DNA of 64,000 nucleotides from Paenibacillus sp. sptzw28 (GTDB taxonomy: Bacteria; Bacillota; Bacilli; Paenibacillales; Paenibacillaceae): assembly GCF_019550795.1 (NCBI RefSeq), contig NZ_CP080545.1, positions 4,870,001 through 4,934,000 on the forward strand. Reading direction: 5' to 3'. The position numbers and the translations under genes were made by a program. Below the pieces are notes generated by a model. That model saw only the letters and a program-made list of their open reading frames with translations, ran no database searches and was not told the DNA's origin. Within the stretch, counting starts at the first letter, position 1, and each line of letters starts with the position of its first letter. Below are positions 25,530-34,300 of the stretch, piece by piece.

Positions 25530-25874
25530 GGCGTTTTCGAGAAAACAAATTTTCGTAAGCATTAACTACGGCGTTTTCAGAGAAAATGCATCTTCGTAAG
25601 CATTAACTACGGCGTTTTCGGAGAAAATGCATCTTCGTAAGCATTAACTATGGCGTTTTCGGAGAAAATGCATCTTCGTAAGCATTAACTATGGCGTTTT
25701 CGGAGAAAATGCATCTTCGTAAGCATTAACTATGGCGTTTTCGGAGAAAATGCATCTTCGTAAGCATTAACTATGGCGTTTTCGGAGAAAATGCATCTTC
25801 GTAAGCATTAACTATGGCGTTTTCGGAGAAAATGCATCTTCGTAAGCATTAACTATGGCGTTTTCGGAGAAAAT
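25530..25874. repeat. tandem 41-bp repeat, about 8.4 copies
   Basis: Units begin GGCGTTTTCGGAGAAAATGC and continue ATCTTCGTAAGCATTAACTAT. Starts are at 25530, 25570, 25611, 25652, 25693, 25734, 25775, 25816 and a partial one at 25857. The first unit is 40 bases and diverged, the second has CAG for CGG, and the first three read ACTACG where later ones read ACTATG. The last five full units are identical, so expansion came from the right. Each unit can form AATGC/GCATT or the overlapping GC-A-TTTTC/GAAAA-C-GC hairpin. The period is not a multiple of 3, so it is not coding. There are no spacers, so it is not CRISPR. Confidence 0.95.
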
Positions 25875-25879
25875 TTCGG

Positions 25880-26326
25880 CTATACGTTTTTCTTGGCTTG
25901 TTCGATTAAGGCTTCGATCGCACTGTCGATCTTCCAGGTTCCAAGCGGCGCCCCGCGGAATGACACCTTGACTTCATTATCTCCGGGCTTGCCTACGAGC
26001 TCCAAATTTTTTGTTTTAATCGTAAAAGTTCCATCGCCGTTAGAGGTATACGTTGCATCCTGCGCCTCTCCCGCCATGGCGTTAATCGCTTCTTGCTTCA
26101 CGGTATCCGTTACCTTCGTGCCCAAAGACTTTAAATCCTCAAGAGAGTAACCGCTGTAGAGTACTATACCGACAACAATTACCGCGACAATCAGCCATTT
26201 TACGACCGTTTTGACAATGCGGATAATGATAAACAGCACTGCTAGAGCAATTAGAAGAACAAGCCAGTTATCTTTCAAAAACTGAAACCAGGTTTCCATG
26301 TCATAATTACTAAAATCAAAGCTCAT
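25880..26326 (-). CDS. small membrane protein, 148 aa
   Basis: One long hydrophobic stretch at residues about 22-60 (LVLLIALAVLFIIIRIV, then LIVAVIVVGIVLYSGY) suggests one or two membrane helices. It is followed by a soluble C-terminal domain with a GDGTFTIKTKNLELVGKPGD beta segment. I do not recognise the family. It is the gene upstream of the transglutaminase protein in the same direction, separated from it only by the 41-bp repeat array, so the two may be a functional pair. Confidence 0.75.
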   Translation of the reverse strand: MSFDFSNYDMETWFQFLKDNWLVLLIALAVLFIIIRIVKTVVKWLIVAVIVVGIVLYSGYSLEDLKSLGTKVTDTVKQEAINAMAGEAQDATYTSNGDGTFTIKTKNLELVGKPGDNEVKVSFRGAPLGTWKIDSAIEALIEQAKKNV

Positions 26327-26519
26327 CAGCCGTCTCCTCCATTATACTCCCTGAAAAGTCCGAACACAAAAACATTATACCCCAAGCCTATTTACGCGTA
26401 AACCGGAGCAGCCTTCGCACCGATCAGCACTCTGAATATATCAAGACATAAGAAGGCTTATCCATGCGTACAAGTAGTAACATAGTGTTCGAACGCTCGC
26501 TTGAAGGAGAGATGTTATT

Positions 26520-27710
26520 TTGAAAACCGCAATTTGGCTTTATTTGTTTCTGTTCGTCGCATTCTTCGATCTGCATGCCCAGTATCCGATCCTTACGCCG
26601 TTCGCCGTATCGCTCGGCGCAGCTCCTTCGTTTATCGGCCTTATGATGGGACTCTATTCGATCACTCATTTACCCGGGAACATCATAGCCGGATATGGCG
26701 TTGACCGGTTCGGCAGCCGGCTCTTCATCGTCTTCAGCCTTATGGCTGCGGGAGTCATTCTGCTTCTCCAATCGAAGGTCACCGATCCGTGGCAGCTGCT
26801 GGTCCTCCGTTCCATCAGCGGCTTTGTCCTTGCTTTCCTCTCTCCCGCTTGTATGTCGCTGCTTGCCCGAATAACGACAGACCGCGTCAAACAGGGGAAA
26901 CTGATGGCCGGCAACGGGCTTGTACATACAATCGCTTCCGTCGTTTCTCCGGCGGCAGGCGCCTATCTGGTAGCGCAGATCGGCTTCACTACGGCATTTT
27001 ATTTACTCGGCTGGATACTTATCGGAACTGCGTCGTGCGCATTGTTCTTTATTCGCGAAGCTTCCGCAGCCGAACGAGCCGAAGAATCCGTTCAGGGGGA
27101 AGACGGTACGGCCGATAACGAGACCGGGTCCGAGGAAAACGGCAGCCATCCCTTCCGGTCGATACCATGGCTCGTTTACACGCTGCCTGTTGCAATGAGC
27201 TGTGCCCAGGGCATTCTATCGTTCGAGCTTCCACTTATGGCTACAACACAGGAGGCAATGATGACGACCGGCCTGCTCTTCTCCGTAGTCAGCCTCGGAG
27301 CGCTTATTACGCTAAGCATGCTGTTCCTGAACCGTTTGTCGCCATTTATGCGTTCGCTCTGGGGGGCGTTTATGCTTGCTCTGACCTATTTTGCGATCGC
27401 AGCGGGCGCCCCGCTTCCTTTTTATATGCTGCTCCTGCTGCTCGGCATGGCCAAAGGGGTTATATTCCCGGCGCTGTCATCCCTGCTCATCGAACTGAGC
27501 GGCGGTGTTCGTTATGGGCGGACCTTCTCCATACTCTCGATCGCCTTCTCCGTCGGTGCGTTCATCGGGCCGATGCTTGCCGGACAGCTGCGGAATTATA
27601 TTTCGCCGTATTACATTGCATTCGTGGCTCTTATGATCGCAGTGTCGTTACTGCCGTTTCATAACTTTCGCCCGGGCAGCGCAAACGCCCATTTCACCCG
27701 AACCGGTTAG
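26520..27710 (+). CDS. MFS transporter
   Basis: This 396-residue protein has 12 predicted helices with a charged central loop (residues about 180-215, rich in Glu and Asp) between two six-helix halves. GYGVDRFGSRLFIVFSLM at about 58 is the major-facilitator loop 2-3 motif (GxxxDRxGRR variant). It is probably a drug or small-molecule exporter; the substrate is unknown. The TTG start at 26520 follows GAAGGAGAG; the ATG inside that stretch meets an immediate stop. Confidence 0.87.
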   Translation: MKTAIWLYLFLFVAFFDLHAQYPILTPFAVSLGAAPSFIGLMMGLYSITHLPGNIIAGYGVDRFGSRLFIVFSLMAAGVILLLQSKVTDPWQLLVLRSISGFVLAFLSPACMSLLARITTDRVKQGKLMAGNGLVHTIASVVSPAAGAYLVAQIGFTTAFYLLGWILIGTASCALFFIREASAAERAEESVQGEDGTADNETGSEENGSHPFRSIPWLVYTLPVAMSCAQGILSFELPLMATTQEAMMTTGLLFSVVSLGALITLSMLFLNRLSPFMRSLWGAFMLALTYFAIAAGAPLPFYMLLLLLGMAKGVIFPALSSLLIELSGGVRYGRTFSILSIAFSVGAFIGPMLAGQLRNYISPYYIAFVALMIAVSLLPFHNFRPGSANAHFTRTG

Positions 27711-27870
27711 CGGCAGAGGGCGTCATTATCCCCGCTATCGTCCTGCCGGACTGTCTGAGTTTCCAGCCTGACTGTTTTCACCCCTCCGTCTCCCGGCGGC
27801 TTGCTCCTCGGCAAGCCGTCTTTTCGCTGCCGCAATTATTCGGTTACAATAGCCTTAGAGGTGAAGATAT

Positions 27871-28242
27871 TTGGATATCGCCATTATTGTAGAAGGAAAA
27901 AACGACCGCACCCGACTTCGCCGAGTACTGACAGAAGAGGTTCCGATCTTCTGCACATACGGTATACCAGGCGCGGGTCAAATTGACAAGCTCCGCCGCC
28001 AGGTGGGTGACAAGCAGGCATACTTGTTTACCGATAACGACGCTTCAGGCAAGCGGATCCGCGGCATGCTGAGGGATGCCTTTCCCGACGCCGACCATAT
28101 CTATACCCGCAAAGGCTACCCGGGCGTAGAAAGTACACCGGAACCTTATCTCATCGAACAATTGGAAAAAGCGGGCCTGGAGGCGTACATCGTGTACCCG
28201 CCCCCGGATCCCGCTCCGTGGAGTAAAGAAGATTTGTTTTAA
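27871..28242 (+). CDS. small stand-alone TOPRIM protein (YusF-like)
   Basis: This 123-residue protein is essentially a single TOPRIM domain: Glu8 in IVEGKND and Asp55 and Asp57 in FTDNDASGKRIR are the expected Mg2+ ligands. Related small proteins are RNase M5 and YusF. RNase M5 proper is longer, so YusF-type is favoured. AGGTGA precedes the TTG start. It is convergent with the AEC transporter. Confidence 0.84.
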   Translation: MDIAIIVEGKNDRTRLRRVLTEEVPIFCTYGIPGAGQIDKLRRQVGDKQAYLFTDNDASGKRIRGMLRDAFPDADHIYTRKGYPGVESTPEPYLIEQLEKAGLEAYIVYPPPDPAPWSKEDLF

Positions 28243-28256
28243 ACGCTTCACTTTAT

Positions 28257-29183
28257 TCAAATATTCAGCACATAGATCACGAACGTTACCGTCAGGATAC
28301 TAAGCACCGTCGATACAAGTACGGATTGCGAGGCGAACTCCGGCTCGTTATCGAACTCGACGGCAAGCAGGACGCTCGAGAGGGAAGTCGGCACGGCGGA
28401 AGAGACGATTAACGCTTTCGCCATTAACCCGTCAATACCGATCGCCCATACGATCAACGCGGCGAGCAGAGGGCCGAGGATAAGCCGCAGGCCGCTCGAC
28501 AGCAGCACATCTCTGAGCATCAGGCTCCGCCAGGACCACTTCATGCTCCCAAGCTGAACGCCAAGCGTGATCAATGCCGTACCGATAAATGCATCGGCCA
28601 AATAATCAAGCGGCGTCGACATAAAGCCGGGCAGCGGTATGCTGTATCCCCGCATCAGAAACGCCAGCGGGATCGCATATATAACCGGCTGACGTGCAAT
28701 CGTCCTCAAGACGAGCGGGCCGCTGCTCCGGTGTGCATTAACGCTGTAAATTCCGTACGTATTAGGCACAAGAGACTGCATCATCATGATCAGGACCTGC
28801 ACCGAAAGCGTAAAGGGATTCCCCGCAAAAACAAGCTGATTAAGCGGAATGCCGTAGTTGGCGCTGTTATAGAACAGGACGCTGTTCCGCATCGCGCCCA
28901 CCATCCCGCCCTTGTGACCTCTCAGAGCGACAACGGCTTGGGCGGCGCCGAACATCAGCCCCATGAAGACCGTGAAAAACAGCAGCACCTCTCCCACAAC
29001 CTGAAGCGATATATCCGTCGTGTACAATAATTTAAAAATAATTGCCGGGGAAAACAAATAAAAATTCAGCTTGGACAGCGTTTTAATGTCTAAAGAAAAC
29101 GCCCGCTGCAGTGTGACGCCGAAGGCGATCATAACCGAAAGCGGGAGCACATTGTTCCATAATATCGACCAGAGGACCGTCAT
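28257..29183 (-). CDS. AEC-family transporter
   Basis: This 308-residue protein has ten predicted membrane helices with the auxin-efflux-carrier fold. Helices contain NYGIPLNQLVFAG near 108 and the VSSAVPTSLSSVLLAVEFDN crossing segment. Bacterial members move malonate, malate or other carboxylates. It starts 9 bases after the SCO gene stop, so it is probably the third gene of a ctaB-sco-AEC operon, with no obvious functional link to haem. Confidence 0.83.
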   Translation of the reverse strand: MTVLWSILWNNVLPLSVMIAFGVTLQRAFSLDIKTLSKLNFYLFSPAIIFKLLYTTDISLQVVGEVLLFFTVFMGLMFGAAQAVVALRGHKGGMVGAMRNSVLFYNSANYGIPLNQLVFAGNPFTLSVQVLIMMMQSLVPNTYGIYSVNAHRSSGPLVLRTIARQPVIYAIPLAFLMRGYSIPLPGFMSTPLDYLADAFIGTALITLGVQLGSMKWSWRSLMLRDVLLSSGLRLILGPLLAALIVWAIGIDGLMAKALIVSSAVPTSLSSVLLAVEFDNEPEFASQSVLVSTVLSILTVTFVIYVLNI

Positions 29184-29192
29184 GTCATTCCC

Positions 29193-29810
29193 CTACTGAT
29201 CCACCAGCGCATTAACTACTTTGACGATATTGTCCGCATTCTGCGTCTCGTCTTTCGCGCCGATCATCGCCTTGCGTACCGAGCCTTGGCGGTCTACGAA
29301 CGTGATGGCGTCGGCATGTGTGAAATAACCGTTATTATCCTTGATAAGACCGAGTCCGAAGCCCTTCATCAGTTCCTTGGTCTGTTCCTCGCTGTCCTCA
29401 CGCAGGAACTTCCAACCGTTGGAATCGATATCGAACTTGCCGGCGAACTTCCTCATCGCTTCCGGCGTATCGCGCACCGGATCAAAGGTGATCGAGAGAA
29501 ACTCGACATCTTTCCCGAAGGTTCCCTGTTCTTTGAGCTTATTCTGGGCTTGCGACATCAGAAAAGTCGTCGGTGGACATACATCCGGACAATTGGCATA
29601 GAAGAAATAAATGACGCGCACCTTACCGTTTGTATTCTCAAGCGAAACCTTATTGCCGTCCAGATCCGTAAGCTCAAAGCCCGGCGCCTTATAATTCTGG
29701 TCCAGATTCGGAGCGGCTTCCTTCGTGGAAGACAAATACAAATAAATCCCCATTGCCGCGCATAATGCCAGCACAGCAATTTTAAAAGCATGCTTCCGTG
29801 CAAAACTCAT
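29193..29810 (-). CDS. SCO-family copper chaperone
   Basis: This 205-residue membrane-anchored protein has an N-terminal helix (residues 10-26) and a thioredoxin fold. Copper ligands are Cys74 and Cys78 (NCPDVCPPT) and His165 (YFTHADAI). SCO proteins load copper into the CuA site of cytochrome c oxidase. It sits 39 bases after ctaB, consistent with aa3 oxidase assembly, but the oxidase subunits are not in this window. Confidence 0.92.
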   Translation of the reverse strand: MSFARKHAFKIAVLALCAAMGIYLYLSSTKEAAPNLDQNYKAPGFELTDLDGNKVSLENTNGKVRVIYFFYANCPDVCPPTTFLMSQAQNKLKEQGTFGKDVEFLSITFDPVRDTPEAMRKFAGKFDIDSNGWKFLREDSEEQTKELMKGFGLGLIKDNNGYFTHADAITFVDRQGSVRKAMIGAKDETQNADNIVKVVNALVDQ

Positions 29811-29849
29811 TCCTGCGGTCCCTCCCGGCCCGGATACACTGCGTACGGT

Positions 29850-30713
29850 TTACATCACGCCGTTCGTATCCGCAATCATTACAAAGAAGACAAGCATCAA
29901 ATAACTAATCGAAATAAAGAAATTCGTCTTGGCCCATTTCATATCGTCCCGGGCACTGAGTCCCATTATCGTATGAGCCGCCCAAAACAGCCCGCCGATT
30001 ATGGACACTATCAGAAAGAAATAACCGACGTATCCGTACGTATACATAAACACGCCCGTCGGGATTAGCAGAAGTGTATAGGGAATCATCTGCAGCTTCG
30101 TGCGGCGGATGCCTTTCAATACCGGAAGCAGCGGAAATCCCGCCGCACGGTATTCTTCAACGCGTCTGATCGCCAGCGACCAGAAGTGCGCAGGCTGCCA
30201 CAGGAAGAGCAGCGCGAACAATATCCATGCGCCTGCGTCAATGTAGCCCGTCACTGCGCAGTAGCCGATCACCGGAGGCATCGCACCGGAGATTCCCCCG
30301 ATGGAAGTGCTCCATGTAGACGTGCGCTTCAGCCACATCGTATAGATAAAGACATAGACGAAGAATCCGAGCAGTCCCAGCCATCCGGTAAGAGGATTAA
30401 CCAGCGTAAACAGCACTCCGATCCCGATGACGCCAAGCGCGATTCCATAGATAAGCACACCGGCAGGATTCAGCCGCTCCATCGGCAAAGCGCGGTTCTT
30501 TGTCCGTTCCATCTTCTTATCGAGTTCACGGTCCCAGTAATTATTAATTACACAAGCCGATGCCATCGTAAGTGCCGAACCGAGCAGCATATAAAGCAGC
30601 AGCCACCAATTGATATGATCCCATTTGGAAGCGACCCAGAACCCGCCGAACGCCGCAATCGCATTAAGCCGTATGATGCGCGGTTTTGTCAGGGCCACAT
30701 AATCTTTAAGCAC
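29850..30713 (-). CDS. protohaem IX farnesyltransferase (haem O synthase) CtaB
   Basis: CtaB adds a farnesyl group to protohaem IX. It is a nine-helix UbiA-type membrane prenyltransferase. Asp-rich motifs NNYWDRELDKKMERTKNR and, after the second half, LWQPAHFWSLAIRRVEEYR are visible. The GTG at 30713 (MLKDYVALTKPR) has GGGGAGG 5 bases upstream; the longer ORF to 30761 has no support. It begins a series ctaB-SCO-AEC. ctaA lies 15 kb away. Confidence 0.93.
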   Translation of the reverse strand: MLKDYVALTKPRIIRLNAIAAFGGFWVASKWDHINWWLLLYMLLGSALTMASACVINNYWDRELDKKMERTKNRALPMERLNPAGVLIYGIALGVIGIGVLFTLVNPLTGWLGLLGFFVYVFIYTMWLKRTSTWSTSIGGISGAMPPVIGYCAVTGYIDAGAWILFALLFLWQPAHFWSLAIRRVEEYRAAGFPLLPVLKGIRRTKLQMIPYTLLLIPTGVFMYTYGYVGYFFLIVSIIGGLFWAAHTIMGLSARDDMKWAKTNFFISISYLMLVFFVMIADTNGVM

Positions 30714-31000
30714 AGCCAGCCTCCCCGTTCCGATCCCACATGGGCGAGATACGCCCATCATATTTGTTTTTAAACCGCTCTAATCATACCGAAAAAACAA
30801 GCTGTTGACAATGTTCGCGCCCCGTGTTCATCAATTTGACACCGCTTGGCGAAACTGAGCGAATCTCCGCGGCCCGAAAGTGTAACGCAGCCAAAAACAG
30901 AGCGTCCGATCTTGATATGGAACCATTTTGCTTATCCGTCAATACACTATCATTGTGGTCAAAGGCCCAGTTGAACGAAAGGAAGTGAGATAGTCCATAT

Positions 31001-31423
31001 ATGGCGGTTGTTAAAGCAAAATCCGAAGACATCAAGCTCCTCGCCCGTCTATTGCGCGCGGAAGCGGAAGGCGAAGGCGAACAGGGCATGCTGATGGTCG
31101 GCAATGTCGGCGTTAACCGTGTTCGGAGCAACTGTATTGATTTCAAAAATATCCGCAGTATTCCGCAAATGGTTTTTCAAAGCCCGGGCGGATTTGAAGC
31201 CACGCAAAAAGGTTACTTCTATCAGAAAGCCCGCGAAAGCGAGATAACATTGGCGCGTCGAGTCGTGAACGGCGAACGCCGGCATCCCGCTACGAACTCG
31301 CTGTGGTATTTCCGGCCTACGGGCGGATGTCCTGCCGAGTGGTGGAATCAGCGGCTTATCGGAAAGTATAAGGCGCATTGCTTCTATGTCCCGACGAGAG
31401 CGGATTGCCCCGGCGTATACTAA
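31001..31423 (+). CDS. spore cortex-lytic hydrolase CwlJ
   Basis: This 140-residue SleB/CwlJ-type cell-wall hydrolase has no signal peptide, matching CwlJ, which sits in the coat layer and degrades cortex on germination with Ca-DPA. The family blocks LARLLRAEAEGEGEQGMLMV at residues 14-33 with the proposed catalytic Glu, and NSLWYFRPTGGCPAEWW near 98, are intact. GAAAGGAAG precedes ATG 31001. gerQ follows 102 bases downstream in the same direction; GerQ is required for CwlJ function in Bacillus, so this adjacency is meaningful. Confidence 0.93.
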   Translation: MAVVKAKSEDIKLLARLLRAEAEGEGEQGMLMVGNVGVNRVRSNCIDFKNIRSIPQMVFQSPGGFEATQKGYFYQKARESEITLARRVVNGERRHPATNSLWYFRPTGGCPAEWWNQRLIGKYKAHCFYVPTRADCPGVY

Positions 31424-31525
31424 ATAAGCACACGTTAATTGGTTATGTTTGGTCACACTGACGGCAGCCGCGATCAGGCTTAAATGGATCCCGGTTGTCA
31501 GCAAAGAAAGCGAGGAAATGGAAAC

Positions 31526-32119
31526 ATGTCGAACGGTTACGGGTATCAAAGCACGGTGAGTACGGCTGGCATGGGCGGCTATCCGGAATATGACGATTAT
31601 GAATACAATTATCCTTACCCTTCACCTCAGCAGTTCCCTTCGGCTGCTGCAATGCCTATGCAGATGCAGATGCCTATGCAGATGCCGATGCAGATGCAGA
31701 TGCCGATGACGGCAGGAGCCGGAATGATGCCGCCCAGCATACCGAGCGGTTCGTTCGTCACGCCGGCGGGTGGAAACGTAGTCGCAGCACCGGCTGCCGA
31801 AGAATCCTATGTTGAGAATATTTTGCGAATGAACCGCGGCAAGATGGCTACTTTTTACATGACATACGAGAACAACCGCGAGTGGAACGCCAAGGTTTTC
31901 CGCGGACTGATTGAAGCCGCAGGGCGCGACCATATCATACTCAGCGATCCGTCCACCGGAATGCGTTATTTGCTGCTTACGCTGAATCTTGATTACGTCA
32001 CATTTGACGGGCCGATTAACTATTCATACACATTCCAGGGACAGACGATTACGAACATGACGCCGATCACATCGACTGCCGGCGGGGGCGTCGGTGGTCA
32101 AGTTACGATGGGCCGGTAA
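31526..32119 (+). CDS. spore coat protein GerQ
   Basis: This 197-residue coat protein has a Tyr-, Pro- and Met-rich N-terminal half, including tandem PMQMQM repeats at about residues 40-62, and a conserved C-terminal domain from YVENILRMNRGKMATFYMTY on. In Bacillus GerQ localises CwlJ and is crosslinked by transglutaminase through its lysines. ATG 31526 with GAGGAAATG upstream is preferred to 31484. It overlaps the convergent following gene by 17 bases at their 3' ends. Confidence 0.93.
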   Translation: MSNGYGYQSTVSTAGMGGYPEYDDYEYNYPYPSPQQFPSAAAMPMQMQMPMQMPMQMQMPMTAGAGMMPPSIPSGSFVTPAGGNVVAAPAAEESYVENILRMNRGKMATFYMTYENNREWNAKVFRGLIEAAGRDHIILSDPSTGMRYLLLTLNLDYVTFDGPINYSYTFQGQTITNMTPITSTAGGGVGGQVTMGR

Positions 32120-32393
32120 TCGGCCGAAACGTCCAGGCATGAATTTTCGCGGTGCCTCCGGGCACCCAATCCGCCATGATCCGCCAAGAAGAACGCTCGC
32201 TGCAGCGTTCTTTTTTCACGGCTTCGGCGCCAGGCTCGTCCTCTGACTCCCATATTTCAACGAACAATAACGGCTGGTCGGTACCTTCGTAGAGCCTGAA
32301 CTCGTTCTTTTCAGCAAGCTTTTCCGCTATCCAGTTCCGATACCTTTCTTCATAAATGGCGTCAATACGATATTCAATAAAACAAATGTGCAT
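32103..32393 (-). CDS. small NIPSNAP/monooxygenase-like hypothetical protein, 96 aa
   Basis: Starts MHICFIEYRIDAIYEERYRN, continues to PLLFVEIWESEDEP, and contains CSERSSWRIM. The beta-alpha-beta pattern recalls dimeric alpha/beta-barrel (ABM/NIPSNAP-like) proteins, but no motif proves it. GGGGGG lies 8 bases before ATG 32393. Its 3' end overlaps gerQ by 17 bases. Function unknown. Confidence 0.65.
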   Translation of the reverse strand: MHICFIEYRIDAIYEERYRNWIAEKLAEKNEFRLYEGTDQPLLFVEIWESEDEPGAEAVKKERCSERSSWRIMADWVPGGTAKIHAWTFRPITGPS

Positions 32394-32586
32394 AAAAATC
32401 GTCCCCCCGTTATAAACACCCACGATTCAGAAAATACTTAAGCGTACATATAGAAGTATAGCACTTCGAAGGCGAATGCTTGGAAAAACTACGTTTTCCG
32501 CATTCAAGAAGGGTTTACGGATTCGACAAAGAACTTTAAGCTTAGGGTACAATGACAGCTTTGATAACTTAAGGAGGAACTTATTC

Positions 32587-33573
32587 ATGGACAGTGGGAC
32601 GCATTTGGTCATGGGACTCGGACTCGCCGGGCTCGCTTCAATCGACCCTGTTATCGCTTCCGACCAAACCGTTTACGCCGCCGTACTGATCGGTACGGTA
32701 GTCGGATCCCAGGCTCCGGATTTCGACGGAGTTCTCAGATTGAAAAGCAATGCCGCTTATATAAAAAATCACCGCGGAGTTTCGCACTCAATTCCCGCGA
32801 TTGCGATCTGGACGATCGCCATTACATTAATGCTGCAGGCGTTCTTCGGGTTCTCGATACCATGGCTTCACCTCGGGGGATGGGTGCTTCTGGCCGTCGT
32901 CATTCATGTCTTCACCGATTTGTTCAACACCTACGGGACGCAAGCAGCGCGGCCGTTCTCGGAGAAGTGGATATCGTGGAACATCATTCACATCTTCGAT
33001 CCCGTAATATTCACTTCGCATCTTGTAGCCATCCTGTTGTGGGCGCTTGCGGTGGCAGATCCCAGGTTTATTTTCCCGATTCTTTACTCGCTGCTAATCG
33101 TTTACTATATCTGGCGGACCGCTGCGCATCGTACACTGGCCAGGAAGCTGAGAACGTTGGACACTGACAGCCGGGAGAGCGACCGGTACGTGCTTATTCC
33201 AACGGTATCGCTCTACGACTGGAATGTCGTCAAGCAGCGTGACGACGGCAGCTTTATAATCGGCGACTTCCGGCGCGGCAAGCTTCGGTGGGTCGACCGC
33301 GCCAGGTGCTCCGAGCACCCGGCCGTTGAACAGTCAAAGAACGATCCCTCGATACAATCATTTCTGTATTTCACCTCATTCGCCTGCGCCGAAGTGCAGG
33401 AGCATTCGTGGGGCTTCGAGGTTCGATGGTCGGACGTCCGCTACCGCCACCGAAAGCAGTATCCGTTCGTCGGCGTACTGCTGATGGATAGTGATTATAA
33501 GACACTCGGCTCTTATGTCGGTTGGCTGAGCGACGACCGATTGCAAAAACGTCTGCGAATGAATACGTATTGA
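32587..33573 (+). CDS. YfhP-like membrane metal-dependent hydrolase (DUF457)
   Basis: This 328-residue membrane protein begins MDSGTHLVMGLGLAGLASID, with His/Asp in GSQAPDFDGVLR, NHRGVSHSIPAIAIW and HVFTDLFNTYGTQ as predicted metal ligands. Family members (YfhP/YdjM) are inner-membrane hydrolases of unknown substrate. Helices occupy the first 210 residues; the C-terminal 120 are soluble. AAGGAGGAAC precedes ATG 32587, so the longer frame from 32476 is rejected. Confidence 0.88.
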   Translation: MDSGTHLVMGLGLAGLASIDPVIASDQTVYAAVLIGTVVGSQAPDFDGVLRLKSNAAYIKNHRGVSHSIPAIAIWTIAITLMLQAFFGFSIPWLHLGGWVLLAVVIHVFTDLFNTYGTQAARPFSEKWISWNIIHIFDPVIFTSHLVAILLWALAVADPRFIFPILYSLLIVYYIWRTAAHRTLARKLRTLDTDSRESDRYVLIPTVSLYDWNVVKQRDDGSFIIGDFRRGKLRWVDRARCSEHPAVEQSKNDPSIQSFLYFTSFACAEVQEHSWGFEVRWSDVRYRHRKQYPFVGVLLMDSDYKTLGSYVGWLSDDRLQKRLRMNTY

Positions 33574-33578
33574 CGGAG

Positions 33579-33612
33579 CAGGGCCCCTTCTTGCACAATA
33601 GAAGGGGCCCTG
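33579..33612 (+). terminator. strong hairpin terminator
   Basis: A perfect 12-bp stem CAGGGCCCCTTC/GAAGGGGCCCTG is followed by a TGTGTGCG tail with few T. It lies directly after the YfhP-like gene. Confidence 0.7.
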
Positions 33613-33640
33613 TGTGCGCTTAAGTAAGCAATCGCCGGGA

Positions 33641-33671
33641 AAAAGGAAAAGCTCAAGGTTTCCCTTGAGCC
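33641..33671 (-). terminator. rho-independent terminator for SASP gene
   Basis: GCTCAAGG/CCTTGAGC forms an 8-bp stem with a T-rich minus-strand tail (TTTTCCTTTTT). Confidence 0.75.
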
Positions 33672-33712
33672 ATTGCCTTGTAAATCAAAGATCTGCTTTG
33701 CCTTGGATCGAC

Positions 33713-33940
33713 TTAGCGGAACTGCGATTGTCCGGACAGTTGTTGTTCGGCGATTTGAACAAGCTTACGGGTGATGTATCCCCCGAGCGAGCCTGCGTCA
33801 CGAGTCGCCATGTTGCCGTAGTAACCGTCTTGAGGAATTTGGATTCCTAGCTCTTGCGCTACCTCGAATTTCATTTGGTCCAAAGCTGCACTTGCTTGAG
33901 GTACGACCAGCTGATTGCTGTTACGGTTTTGTCCTGGCAT
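33713..33940 (-). CDS. alpha/beta-type small acid-soluble spore protein
   Basis: This 75-residue DNA-binding protein coats and protects spore DNA and is degraded at germination by GPR. It carries the GPR cleavage-site region KFEVAQELGI and the second conserved helix GGYITRKLVQIAEQQL. It is nearly identical to the copy at 38193 on the opposite strand. GAAAGGAGAA precedes ATG 33940. Confidence 0.95.
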   Translation of the reverse strand: MPGQNRNSNQLVVPQASAALDQMKFEVAQELGIQIPQDGYYGNMATRDAGSLGGYITRKLVQIAEQQLSGQSQFR

Positions 33941-34067
33941 GTGGAATTTCTCCTTTCATCCTCTTCACGATTGTGTGTTGCAAGCTTGCAAGCTTATTAT
34001 GATACGTTTGTGAAAAGAATATGCTTTCAACTTTAATGAATTTCAAAAGAAAAGGAGCAAATCGATT

Positions 34068-34244
34068 ATGAGTAAGCCAATGGCTCTTCTCTTCGCCGTT
34101 GTATCTATGCTGTTAATGAGTGCTACCGCTGTTTCCATCAGCTATAATGGATGGATCGCCGCCTTGTTCTTTATACTGACAATCGGCTGCATCGGCTCCG
34201 GATTTATAGTAAGCGCCAAAATGAGACGCCGCAGACAGGGGTAA
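34068..34244 (+). CDS. DUF5325-like small membrane protein
   Basis: The gene encodes 58 residues with two hydrophobic helices (residues 6-24 and 29-49) and a basic tail RRRRQG. Overall form matches the DUF5325/YlaF group. AAAGGAG lies 9 bases before ATG 34068. Function unknown. A hairpin terminator follows immediately. Confidence 0.75.
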   Translation: MSKPMALLFAVVSMLLMSATAVSISYNGWIAALFFILTIGCIGSGFIVSAKMRRRRQG

Positions 34245-34268
34245 TTCCCCTATCCGCGGCGTTATTGT
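34226..34268 (+). terminator. hairpin terminator
   Basis: ACGCCGC/GCGGCGT encloses an AGGGG/CCCCT stem, followed by TATTGTT. It overlaps the end of the DUF5325-like gene. Confidence 0.7.
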
Positions 34269-34300
34269 TGCAGGTATTCAGTTATCTCTCCACTTTCCGT

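Noticed and set aside
25530-25874. CRISPR array
   Set aside because: Units are directly adjacent with no unique spacers, and no cas genes are nearby.
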